Counted from the first letter of the stretch, positions 1-5,667 are shown. The stretch is 11,698 nt of DNA from Methanomicrobiales archaeon (GCA_012798365.1 JAAZNH010000208.1:1-11698); one strand, 5' to 3'. A program made the numbers and translations. Notes: a model not told the origin generated them from the sequence alone.

Positions 1-440
1 GCATTGTGCTCAAAGAAGGGGACGTGGGCTGCACCAATACCCAGGATCAGGGAGGGGTCGATCTCAAGGTGGGTGTGCTCGGGCGTCAGCTTCGAGAAGT
101 CCATGGCAATGAGGAGGTCTTCCTCCTCTTCAGCGTCAATGAACTCGATGAGTCCGCGCTGGACAAACGAGTTCATGTCAACTTCCTTGCGCTCAAGACG
201 GGCAAGGTCTTCCTCGGTAATGAGGGGCTCGCCGTTCTTCAGTACAATAAGCGGGCGGCGGGCACGACCGCGGTCGGTCAGGAGGACAACATCCCCGTTG
301 TATTCCTTGTGGGAGACGTTCACTTCAGACGAAATGGCTCCCTGGCGGCGCATGGTCCTGATCGTGCCGACAAGCTCTTTGGGGTCATCGACAAGGCCGA
401 TGAGCGCACCGTCAACAAAGACGCGTGATTTCTTGCTCAT
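1..440 (-). CDS. rpoB1: DNA-directed RNA polymerase subunit B' (Rpo2C), N-terminal part, runs off the left edge
   Basis: This is the N-terminal 146 codons of archaeal RNA polymerase subunit B', the C-terminal half of the beta/Rpb2 equivalent, which carries part of the active centre. Reading from the ATG at 440-438 gives a protein starting MSKKSRVFVDGALIG. It continues through RTMRRQGAISSEVN, the basic TDRGRARRPLIVL stretch and an acidic EEEED patch near residue 105, and reaches GIGAAHVPFFEHN at the edge, a block typical of B'/Rpb2. The ATG overlaps the rpoB'' stop by four bases (ATGA), which indicates translational coupling. No internal stop is present. The rest of the gene, and probably the large-subunit genes that normally follow in archaea, lie outside the window. 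Identification is from recalled family sequence and operon position, and I consider it secure. Confidence 0.95.
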   Translation of the reverse strand, partial: MSKKSRVFVDGALIGLVDDPKELVGTIRTMRRQGAISSEVNVSHKEYNGDVVLLTDRGRARRPLIVLKNGEPLITEEDLARLERKEVDMNSFVQRGLIEFIDAEEEEDLLIAMDFSKLTPEHTHLEIDPSLILGIGAAHVPFFEHN

Positions 441-2002
441 GATTCACCCCTGATGTGCTCGACACCGAGATTGTGCAGGATCCGGAGGATCTCTTCTTCA
501 TCGTCAACACCTTTGCTGATCTCGACCATCTGGGCGAAGTTCTTGACAAGACCACAATTCGGGCCTTCTGGTGTCTCGCTCGGGCAGATCCGGCCCCACT
601 GGGTCGGGTGCAGGTCACGGGCCTCGAAGTGGGGCTGGGACCGGGAGAGCGGGGAGATGACACGGCGCAGGTGCGAGAGCACGGCCATGTGGTCAACGCG
701 GTCAAGCAGCTGGGAAACACCCGTCCTTCCGCCCACCCAGTTACCGGTTGCAAGCGGGTGGAGGAGGCGTTCAGTCAGCACGTCGGCACGGACAGCAGTG
801 GCAATGGAGAGGTCGCGGTGACGCATGCTGGCGCGCTCGAGCTGGTACTTGATATCACGGGTGAGCCGGTTTAAGGAGATACGGAAGAGGTCTTCCATTA
901 AATCACCGGCAAGTTTCAGCCGCTTGTTGGAGTAGTGGTCCTTGTCATCGATCCTGCGCTTGGAAAGGACAAGGTCAAAACAGGCTTCTGCCATGCGGCC
1001 GAGGAAGTGCGCCTTTGCAAGCCGTACCGAGAGAACTGCTTCCTGGTAGCCCTCATCGCCTTCCTTGAGGTTTGCCGGCATCGCGTAGTTGAGGTGGGGC
1101 AGGAGATAGTTGTCTAAAACAAACTCGGCGCGCTTGCGCTGGTAGTCCTTGGTCTGGTTGGGTGCCAGTTTCTTACCCACGTACATGACACCGCCATCAA
1201 CGGAATCGCATTCGCTCTCCTCAAGGTTCTGCATCATGAACGTGAGGATATCCTCGTCGGTAGAAACCGCGTTCACGACTTCCTGGTCATTGGTCATGCC
1301 CAGTGCCCGCATCAGGTCCACAAACTTGAGGTGCCCTGCAACGGAGGGGAACGAGACTTCAAGAAGGTTCTTCTTGTTCCGCTCGACAACAACCAGTGCA
1401 CGGTACCCGCGGAACTGGGAGAACACCTTGGCTACGTAGATCCTCTCATTGTAGCGCTCGGTGAACTCGGTCATGATCTTGTTGGACGCAAGGTCCTCTA
1501 AGGTCATGAGCACGCGCTCTGTTCCGTTCACGATAAAATAGCCGCCGGCATCGAATGCATCTTCCCCGTGGGAGACGCGCTGCGTGTCGTCCATCCCGTA
1601 CAGGTTGCAGGCAAGAGACCCGACCATGATCGGGAGCTGCCCGATTGTGGTGATGATGGGTTCCTGCCGGTCTTCGCCATGAACCAGCGTAAGCCCCAGC
1701 TGGATTGGCGCCGCATAGGTCAGGTTGCGGAGACGGGCTTCACTGGGATAGAGTTCTCCCTGTGAACCGTCTGCTTCCCGGACCAGCGGCTTTTTCACTT
1801 CGATGGTCCCGAGTTCCACCCAGACCGGGTCATTATTCTTGCCCCGGTTCTCGATGTCGGTCTCGATAACCCTCTGCTCATTTACCACTTTCTGGAGATT
1901 GTGTTTTAAGAAATAGTTGAAGGAGTCAAGCTGGTGGCGCGCAACATGCTCCCGTGAAAAATATGCCCTCGATAAGATACTTCTGTCAATCAGACTGACC
2001 AA
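437..2002 (-). CDS. rpoB2: DNA-directed RNA polymerase subunit B'' (Rpo2N)
   Basis: This is the N-terminal half of the split second-largest RNA polymerase subunit (521 residues, a normal length for archaeal B''). It forms the protrusion, lobe and fork regions that hold DNA and the RNA-DNA hybrid. The start resembles other B'' proteins (ILSRAYFSREHVARHQLDSF). Residues 462-488 carry the highly conserved block running from RDLHPTQWGRICP through SETPEGPNCGLVKN. The start codon is TTG at 2002-2000, eight bases after the rpoH stop. No ATG or GTG lies near the conserved N-terminus, and the first downstream ATG is far inside the fold, so TTG is the only sensible start; CCGGGG just upstream may serve as a weak ribosome site. 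The gene is co-directional with rpoH and overlaps rpoB' by four bases. Splitting of the B subunit is typical of euryarchaeal methanogens. Confidence 0.96.
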   Translation of the reverse strand: MVSLIDRSILSRAYFSREHVARHQLDSFNYFLKHNLQKVVNEQRVIETDIENRGKNNDPVWVELGTIEVKKPLVREADGSQGELYPSEARLRNLTYAAPIQLGLTLVHGEDRQEPIITTIGQLPIMVGSLACNLYGMDDTQRVSHGEDAFDAGGYFIVNGTERVLMTLEDLASNKIMTEFTERYNERIYVAKVFSQFRGYRALVVVERNKKNLLEVSFPSVAGHLKFVDLMRALGMTNDQEVVNAVSTDEDILTFMMQNLEESECDSVDGGVMYVGKKLAPNQTKDYQRKRAEFVLDNYLLPHLNYAMPANLKEGDEGYQEAVLSVRLAKAHFLGRMAEACFDLVLSKRRIDDKDHYSNKRLKLAGDLMEDLFRISLNRLTRDIKYQLERASMRHRDLSIATAVRADVLTERLLHPLATGNWVGGRTGVSQLLDRVDHMAVLSHLRRVISPLSRSQPHFEARDLHPTQWGRICPSETPEGPNCGLVKNFAQMVEISKGVDDEEEILRILHNLGVEHIRGES

Positions 2003-2010
2003 CCCCGGAA

Positions 2011-2262
2011 TTACTTCTTTGGTCTCTTGATCACGAGACGGAATGCCTCGGCCCTGCCAGCCGTGTGACTCGCCCGGATAATCTTTATCACATCATCGAC
2101 TTGTGCGCCGATAGTCTTCACAGCAGGATCGTCGTTGTAGATTTTAGGTAATTGCTCCGTAGTAATGTTGTAGTGCGACAGGAGTTCTGATACCTCCTCC
2201 TCGCTCATGATTTTATGGTCTGGCACCATCACGTGGTCCAACACATTCAGTTTGGTGCTCAA
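2011..2262 (-). CDS. rpoH: DNA-directed RNA polymerase subunit H (Rpo5)
   Basis: This small archaeal RNA polymerase subunit (83 residues) is homologous to the C-terminal domain of eukaryotic Rpb5 and sits at the jaw contacting downstream DNA. The family pattern is clear: NVLDHVMVPDHKIMSEEE near the start, LLSHYNIT in the middle, DDPAVKTIGA, and the basic C-terminal AFRLVIKRPKK. It is the first gene of the rpoH-rpoB''-rpoB' cluster, the usual archaeal order. The start codon is TTG at 2262-2260, supported by a strong ribosome site GAGGGGG about seven bases upstream. The only later ATG, at residue 12, would remove conserved sequence. No convincing TATA box of its own was found in the 76 bases between it and tRNA-Lys, so part of its transcription may come from the tRNA promoter. 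Confidence 0.96.
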   Translation of the reverse strand: MSTKLNVLDHVMVPDHKIMSEEEVSELLSHYNITTEQLPKIYNDDPAVKTIGAQVDDVIKIIRASHTAGRAEAFRLVIKRPKK

Positions 2263-2312
2263 TGAAAAACCCCCTCAAAGATGAATAGATTTCCTCTCAG
2301 ATGCATCACCGC

Positions 2313-2335
2313 AAAAAACCCACGATTACTCGTGG
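2313..2335 (-). terminator. Hairpin plus T-run between tRNA-Lys and rpoH
   Basis: Read on the minus strand, CCACGA and TCGTGG form a perfect six-base stem (2335-2330 with 2325-2320) around a GTAA loop. A G and then six Ts (2318-2313) follow. The hairpin begins three bases beyond the tRNA-Lys 3' end. It looks like an intrinsic terminator, or an attenuator, for tRNA transcription, and it lies about 50 bases before the rpoH start. Confidence 0.6.
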
Positions 2336-2338
2336 CAA

Positions 2339-2412
2339 CGGGCCCGGAGGGATTTGAACCCCCGACCACCTGGTTAAAAGCCAGGCGCTCTACCGAACTG
2401 AGCTACGAACCC
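2339..2412 (-). tRNA. tRNA-Lys (anticodon TTT)
   Basis: A 74-nt cloverleaf fits by eye on the minus strand. The acceptor GGGTTCG pairs with CGGGCCC (two G-T pairs). The D stem is GCTC/GAGC. The anticodon stem CCTGG/CCAGG encloses the loop CTTTTAA with anticodon TTT. The variable region is TGGTC, and the T arm has a TTCAAAT loop. The discriminator base is G and CCA is not encoded, as is common in archaea. The gene lies between the response-regulator operon and rpoH, all on the same strand. A strong TATA box lies about 43 bases upstream, implying a leader of roughly 20 nt removed by RNase P. Confidence 0.96.
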
Positions 2413-2454
2413 CGGAATTCTTAGATGTACAGCATTATAACAATGCGGATGAAC

Positions 2455-2464
2455 TATTTAAATA
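2455..2464 (-). promoter_or_regulatory. TATA box for tRNA-Lys
   Basis: TATTTAAATA is a perfect palindrome and a good archaeal TATA box. With the usual 26-base spacing on the minus strand, transcription would start near 2433, about 20 bases before the mature tRNA-Lys 5' end. Because the box is symmetric, direction is set by flanking bases, and no gene follows on the plus strand. Confidence 0.65.
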
Positions 2465-2491
2465 TTCTTGCAGATTTACCCATTTTCTACA

Positions 2492-2511
2492 CGTTTCCAA
2501 ATGAGGAAACG
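2492..2511 (-). terminator. Hairpin directly after the second response-regulator gene
   Basis: CGTTTCC (2492-2498) and GGAAACG (2505-2511) form a perfect seven-base inverted repeat with a six-base loop. It begins at the base after the TAG stop of the 2512-3147 gene. No T-run follows on the minus strand, so it may be a 3'-end stabiliser or processing signal rather than a classic terminator. Confidence 0.45.
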
Positions 2512-3147
2512 CTACTCGCCTGCCCGGGTAAACTTCTCATTGATCTCCTTCAGACGTATCTCATCGGTTTTTATCTTCTCCTCAAGCCGGGCAATTGCCG
2601 CGAGATCCTCCTCCGGTACTGCGCTCCCGGGACGGTTGACCGCGCTGGAGCGTTTCAGGACCGCGAGCAGGTTCGCATCCACCTCAATGCTCCGGCGGAG
2701 CTGGGAATATTCCTCGATAAGTGCCGGATCCAGCCCTGCATCCCTGGCAACAACCGCCTCCATGCTCACATTCTTCCGGCGCTCAAAGATCCTCGCGATG
2801 GCATCCAGGAGCTGGGCAGGATTGACCGGTTTTGAGACAAAGTCGTCGATATTGAGGCGGTGTTCCTGGGCCTCCTCCGGCGTAATTTTCTTGGCCGAGA
2901 ACATCAGGACAGGGATACTGCTGATCGCCGGGTTTGCCTTGATACGCTCAAGAGTTTCCCAGCCGTCCATGGGCTCCATCATGATGTCAAGGAGGATAAG
3001 GTCCGGCTTTGTCGTGGCGAGGAGCGCGAGGGCTTCATCGCCACCATGCGATGCAAGGGGTTTGAACCCTTTGCGCTTGAGGAGGGCAACCAGGCCATCA
3101 ACAATGTAGGGACTGTCATCGACAATCAGGATCGTGTCATCTGCCAT
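2512..3147 (-). CDS. Stand-alone receiver-domain response regulator with helical C-terminal region (paralogue B)
   Basis: This 211-residue protein has an N-terminal receiver (REC) domain (about residues 4-118) and a C-terminal helical region. The phosphorylation site is complete: acidic pair D10-D11, phospho-acceptor D54 in LILLDIMMEP, S84, and K106 in SKPVNP. It is therefore probably phosphorylated by a histidine kinase, none of which is encoded in the window. Residues 120-211 show no DNA-binding or enzymatic output domain; they look helical, ending in a charged coiled-coil-like stretch (LEEKIKTDEIRLKEI). The C-terminal region resembles that of the upstream paralogue (EYSQLRRSI here, EYARLSKSI there). 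Start ATG at 3147 has AGAGG six bases upstream. It is third in the operon behind the roadblock gene, separated from the first regulator by 129 bases. A phosphorylation-switched adaptor role is inferred. Confidence 0.88.
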   Translation of the reverse strand: MADDTILIVDDSPYIVDGLVALLKRKGFKPLASHGGDEALALLATTKPDLILLDIMMEPMDGWETLERIKANPAISSIPVLMFSAKKITPEEAQEHRLNIDDFVSKPVNPAQLLDAIARIFERRKNVSMEAVVARDAGLDPALIEEYSQLRRSIEVDANLLAVLKRSSAVNRPGSAVPEEDLAAIARLEEKIKTDEIRLKEINEKFTRAGE

Positions 3148-3257
3148 AGGTTCCTCTCAGTTACAGGGATGTGCGGAAGCGATAACCGGCGGATACTGGC
3201 TGGAACAGTATTCCCCGGATTCTTCAGGCCGCATGATATCAGGTTAGATAATGGGGG

Positions 3258-3271
3258 GGCAGCAGGCTGCC
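3258..3271 (-). repeat. Short GC-rich inverted repeat after the first response-regulator gene
   Basis: GGCAGC-AG-GCTGCC is a near-perfect palindrome six bases past the stop of the 3277-3912 gene, next to a run of seven Gs on the plus strand. It lies in the 129-base gap between the two regulator genes. No clear TATA box was seen in this gap, so the downstream regulator is probably read through. The palindrome may be a partial stop or an mRNA processing point. Confidence 0.4.
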
Positions 3272-3276
3272 GGAGG

Positions 3277-3912
3277 TCATTTCTGGACAGGGTTCCCGGA
3301 AAGTTCGCCCTTGATCTGCTGGAGGCGGTTCTCCTGGAACTTGATATTCATCTCCATGCTCTTGATGGCACGGGAGATTTCATCGCTGACACGGACTTTT
3401 GAGTCATTGAAATTATAGGTGGTCTCAAGGATCTTCATGAGGCGCTTGTTGACATCGATGCTCTTGCTGAGCCGGGCATATTCGGTGATGATCTCTGCAT
3501 CAAACCCGGACTGCTTGGCCATGTCCATGTCCGATTTTATTGACTGCCTGCGGGTGAGCACGTGCTCGATTGCATCATAGAGCTCGCGGTGGGTGATGGG
3601 CTTGAGGACATAGTCCTCGATATAAATGCCATATTCCTGGGCTTCTGCCGGAGTGAGCTGTTTTGCCGTCAGCATGAGCACCGGGATCTCTTTTGTCTCA
3701 GGATTCTCCTTGATGCGTTCAAGGGTTTCCCAGCCATCCACCGGCTCCATCATGATATCAAGCAGGATCAGATCAGGAGTAACCGTCTTGAGAATCTCCA
3801 GACATTCCTCGCCCCCGTATGCAGCAACGGTCCGGTACCCGCCCCGTTCAAGCATTGTGACGAACACATCGACAATAAAAGGGCTGTCGTCAACAACAAG
3901 AATTGTATACAT
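3277..3912 (-). CDS. Stand-alone receiver-domain response regulator with helical C-terminal region (paralogue A)
   Basis: This 211-residue protein has the same length and layout as the regulator at 2512-3147. Its receiver domain has D8-D9, phospho-acceptor D52 in LILLDIMMEP, T82 and K104 in LKPIT, so it should be phosphorylatable. Residues from about 118 on are helical with no recognised output domain, and include FDAEIITEYARL and a C-terminal coiled-coil-like QENRLQQI segment. I chose the ATG at 3912-3910: it overlaps the roadblock stop as TGATG, and GGGAGG lies about seven bases upstream. A GTG one codon earlier (3915) is possible. The overlap suggests coupled translation and similar dosage with the roadblock protein. 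No histidine kinase is adjacent. The partner and output are unknown; an adaptor role is inferred. Confidence 0.9.
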   Translation of the reverse strand: MYTILVVDDSPFIVDVFVTMLERGGYRTVAAYGGEECLEILKTVTPDLILLDIMMEPVDGWETLERIKENPETKEIPVLMLTAKQLTPAEAQEYGIYIEDYVLKPITHRELYDAIEHVLTRRQSIKSDMDMAKQSGFDAEIITEYARLSKSIDVNKRLMKILETTYNFNDSKVRVSDEISRAIKSMEMNIKFQENRLQQIKGELSGNPVQK

Positions 3913-4271
3913 CACATCGCCTCCCTGATTTTATGTGCAACCTCAAGCATCTGCTTGTTGATCCTGATGGTATCTGCATTATCTGTGATGATGGCTGCAA
4001 TAAGAAAGTTTTCCCCTGCGCCCATGATCACGATAGAAGAATCCTCCGCTCGGATGGTGACAGAGCCAAGGGATTTCATCCGGATAATGCTCCCGACCGA
4101 TTCTGCAGATGCAAGTATTGTCGCAGAAAGGGCCCCGAACCAGGGTTCATTCAGATCACGGTCGAAATGCTTTCCAGCGATAATGCCATCCCGTGATACA
4201 AGGGCACATGCCGCAACCCCCTCAATTGCTTTTACCTGTTCAATAAATGCAGAGATCTTCTCTTTTAACAT
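3912..4271 (-). CDS. Roadblock/LC7 domain protein (MglB-like)
   Basis: This 119-residue protein is essentially one roadblock/LC7 domain, the small dimerising alpha-beta fold found in bacterial MglB and in dynein and Ragulator light chains. Visible hallmarks are the opening helix ending in IEGVAACALVSRDG, the IIAGK strand, the central helix LSATILASAESVG, and strands LGSVTIRAEDSSIVIMGAGEN followed by FLIAAIIT. Family members commonly bind or regulate small Ras-like GTPases, or scaffold signalling proteins. No GTPase gene is in the window. Start ATG at 4271-4269 has tandem GGAG sites upstream, the farther one about seven bases away. It is first in the operon and its stop overlaps the next regulator start (TGATG). 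A TATA box at about 4323-4332 fits as promoter. The domain call is firm; the cellular role is inferred. Confidence 0.9.
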   Translation of the reverse strand: MLKEKISAFIEQVKAIEGVAACALVSRDGIIAGKHFDRDLNEPWFGALSATILASAESVGSIIRMKSLGSVTIRAEDSSIVIMGAGENFLIAAIITDNADTIRINKQMLEVAHKIREAM

Positions 4272-4322
4272 GCTCCTGCTCCTGCTGCACTACCCTGTGT
4301 AATTGATAATACCTGATAGGAG

Positions 4323-4332
4323 CATATATACA
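4323..4332 (-). promoter_or_regulatory. TATA box for the roadblock/response-regulator operon
   Basis: The minus strand reads TGTATATATG within a longer AT stretch (4323-4336). With the usual spacing, transcription would start near 4302, giving a leader of about 30 nt that contains the GGAG ribosome sites of the roadblock gene. Confidence 0.6.
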
Positions 4333-4409
4333 TATTGTTTTTCCTGTCTTTGTACACCTGACCCGCAGATGGAAAAATCCATTTTATTATCGCGATTCCG
4401 AGGAAATAT

Positions 4410-4449
4410 TGGCAGGTTTTCCCCGAATTTCCGGAGAAAAACCCTGGCC
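4410..4449. repeat. Imperfect inverted repeat between the divergent promoters
   Basis: The left arm TGGCAGGTTTTCCCCG resembles the reverse complement of the right arm (TGGCCAGGGTTTTTCTCCG), with a few insertions and an AT-rich centre. It lies roughly 80 bases from the roadblock TATA box and 90 bases from the MinD-gene TATA box. It could be an operator for a dimeric regulator; this is inference. Confidence 0.35.
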
Positions 4450-4538
4450 ATTATGGTCCCTTGCCAAAGCCGGGTTTTGGGATCCCGCGCAAATGGAACC
4501 GGAAAGACTGAGGGGAATCGTTCCTTGGGAATTAACAA

Positions 4539-4548
4539 TTTATAAATA
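4539..4548 (+). promoter_or_regulatory. TATA box for the MinD-like operon
   Basis: TTTATAAATA is a near-consensus archaeal TATA box. Usual spacing puts the transcript start near 4570, only about 13 bases before the ATG at 4583. That agrees with the absence of a ribosome site there and suggests a very short leader. Confidence 0.7.
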
Positions 4549-4582
4549 CCATTTTCCCCAACCAGTTGAAATAAGAATTCAG

Positions 4583-5362
4583 ATGATCCGGGCATATACC
4601 ATCACTTCAGGAAAAGGCGGAGCGGGCAAGACTACGCTTACAGTAAATCTTGGTATATCACTCGCCCTGCTGGACCGCGAGACCTACATTCTTGATGCGG
4701 ATATCGGCATGGCAAACATGGCCCTCATCCTGGGAATGGATGACGTCCCGGTCACCCTCCATGAAGTCCTGGCCGGCAAGGCCGATATCGAGGATGCCAT
4801 CTACGAAGGCCCGGCAGGAGTCAAGGTGGTCCCAAGCGGCATCTCCCTCCAGGGATTCCAGCAGGCAGATCCCGATAAACTGCGCGATGTCATGCATAAG
4901 CTGGTTGACCGCTGCGAGTACCTCCTTATCGATGCCCCGAGCGGGATCTCCAAGGAGGGCGTGGTCCCGCTCTCCGTTGCCGACCAGGTCATCCTTGTAG
5001 TCAACCCGGAACTCGCATCCATGGCCGATGCACTCAAGACCAAGATCCTCTGTGAAGTGATGGGAGGAAGTGTCTACGGGGCAATCCTGAACCGCGCCGG
5101 CCTTGAGCACACGGAGCTCCGTTCGCAGAGTGTCGAGGATGTCCTGGGCGTGCGGGTCATTGATGTTGTTCCGGAAGATGCCAGCGTCCGCAGGGCCGCT
5201 GCATACAAGACACCCTGCGTCCTGAAATACCCGAGCACGGATGCAACCCGGGCGTTCAAACGGATTGCAGCCCAGATGTGCGGTGTTGAGTATGAAGAAG
5301 AAGCGGACAAGCAGAAAGATGAGAGTTTTGTCGACCGGCTTGCCCGTGCGGTGTTCAGATGA
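4583..5362 (+). CDS. MinD/ParA-family P-loop ATPase
   Basis: This 259-residue deviant-Walker ATPase belongs to the MinD/ParA/SIMIBI class, whose members dimerise with ATP and position proteins or DNA on membranes or nucleoids. Visible motifs are the deviant Walker A SGKGGAGKT (residues 9-17, signature lysine K11 and P-loop lysine K16), switch I DADIGMANM (38-46) and Walker B YLLIDAPSG (113-121). The C-terminus (ESFVDRLARAVFR) could form an amphipathic helix like the membrane-targeting tail of bacterial MinD. The ATG at 4583 begins the conserved strand leading to the P-loop. The open frame extends upstream to 4409, but that part spans the TATA box and is not credible coding sequence. The stop overlaps the next gene by four bases. 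No MinC or MinE gene is nearby, so a role in division-site selection is not implied. The cargo is unknown. Confidence 0.92.
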   Translation: MIRAYTITSGKGGAGKTTLTVNLGISLALLDRETYILDADIGMANMALILGMDDVPVTLHEVLAGKADIEDAIYEGPAGVKVVPSGISLQGFQQADPDKLRDVMHKLVDRCEYLLIDAPSGISKEGVVPLSVADQVILVVNPELASMADALKTKILCEVMGGSVYGAILNRAGLEHTELRSQSVEDVLGVRVIDVVPEDASVRRAAAYKTPCVLKYPSTDATRAFKRIAAQMCGVEYEEEADKQKDESFVDRLARAVFR

Positions 5363-5580
5363 TAGAGTTATTCGGGGTTCTTATGGCTTATGAAGGATAC
5401 ATGCTGGTGTTGTTCGGCGGTGTCATCGTTGTTCAGCAGTTCATCATTTACCTGATGTATGTCCGGATACGGCAGCTGCTGGACGAGATTGATGCCATCG
5501 AAGGCAAGATCAGGATTACCGATACAGAACTTGAGAACCTGATCAGCCGCGTTGAAGAGTTCAAGCGCGGTAATATCTGA
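5359..5580 (+). CDS. Small single-span membrane protein with coiled-coil tail
   Basis: I do not recognise a named family for this 73-residue protein. Residues 13-37 form one hydrophobic segment (MLVLFGGVIVVQQFIIYLMY within it), and residues 38-70 are charged with heptad-like spacing (LLDEIDAIEGKI, ELENLISRVEEF), suggesting a membrane anchor followed by a coiled coil. The ATG at 5359 overlaps the MinD-like stop as ATGA, pointing to coupled translation. An ATG at 5383, with GGGG seven bases upstream, would give a 65-residue version that keeps the membrane segment. The gene ends just before a T-run likely to terminate transcription. Overlap with the ATPase gene suggests the products work together, for example as membrane anchor or activator of the ATPase. 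That role is inference. Confidence 0.78.
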   Translation: MIELFGVLMAYEGYMLVLFGGVIVVQQFIIYLMYVRIRQLLDEIDAIEGKIRITDTELENLISRVEEFKRGNI

Positions 5581-5596
5581 TCCGGCCCGACCACTC

Positions 5597-5604
5597 TTTT
5601 TTTT
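5597..5604 (+). terminator. Oligo-T terminator after the MinD-like operon
   Basis: Eight consecutive Ts lie 17 bases after the stop at 5580. Archaeal RNA polymerase commonly terminates at such T-runs without needing a hairpin. It also separates the operon from the tRNA-Pro promoter. Confidence 0.6.
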
Positions 5605-5632
5605 CCCCGATTCCCCGCATCGCACAACATAA

Positions 5633-5642
5633 GATACATAAG
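5633..5642 (+). promoter_or_regulatory. Possible TATA box for tRNA-Pro
   Basis: GATACATAAG, in an AT-rich stretch, is a weak TATA-like element. The usual spacing predicts a start near 5663, about five bases before the mature tRNA-Pro. The position fits better than the sequence does. Confidence 0.4.
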
Positions 5643-5667
5643 TGATATGTGCGAATAGTATGAGAGC

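Larger units (their letters stand above)
4272..4582. other. Divergent promoter region without a gene (311 bp)
   Basis: This stretch separates the roadblock operon (minus) from the MinD-like gene (plus). It carries one TATA box for each direction, near each end. The middle has an imperfect inverted repeat at about 4410-4449 and an eight-base palindrome GGGATCCC (4479-4486). An open frame of 101 codons on the minus strand (4290-4595) crosses both promoters and resembles no family I know, so I do not call it a gene. Confidence 0.6.

Noticed and set aside
6..428. Long open frames on the plus strand opposite rpoB' and rpoB''
   Set aside because: They are antisense shadows of clearly conserved RNA polymerase genes and have no recognisable product.
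3253..3259. Run of seven Gs between the response-regulator genes as a possible frameshift or slippage site
   Set aside because: It lies after the stop codon in non-coding sequence, and both flanking genes are full length.
3913..3915. GTG start one codon before the ATG of the first response regulator
   Set aside because: Possible, but the ATG at 3912 has the TGATG overlap, good ribosome-site spacing, and gives the same length as the paralogue.
4409..4582. Upstream extension of the MinD-like ATPase by 58 codons
   Set aside because: The extension crosses the TATA box at 4539-4548. The conserved family N-terminus begins at the ATG at 4583.
4290..4595. Open frame of 101 codons on the minus strand between the divergent operons
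   Set aside because: It spans both TATA boxes and the start of the MinD-like gene, matches no family I recognise, and leaves the roadblock gene without promoter space.
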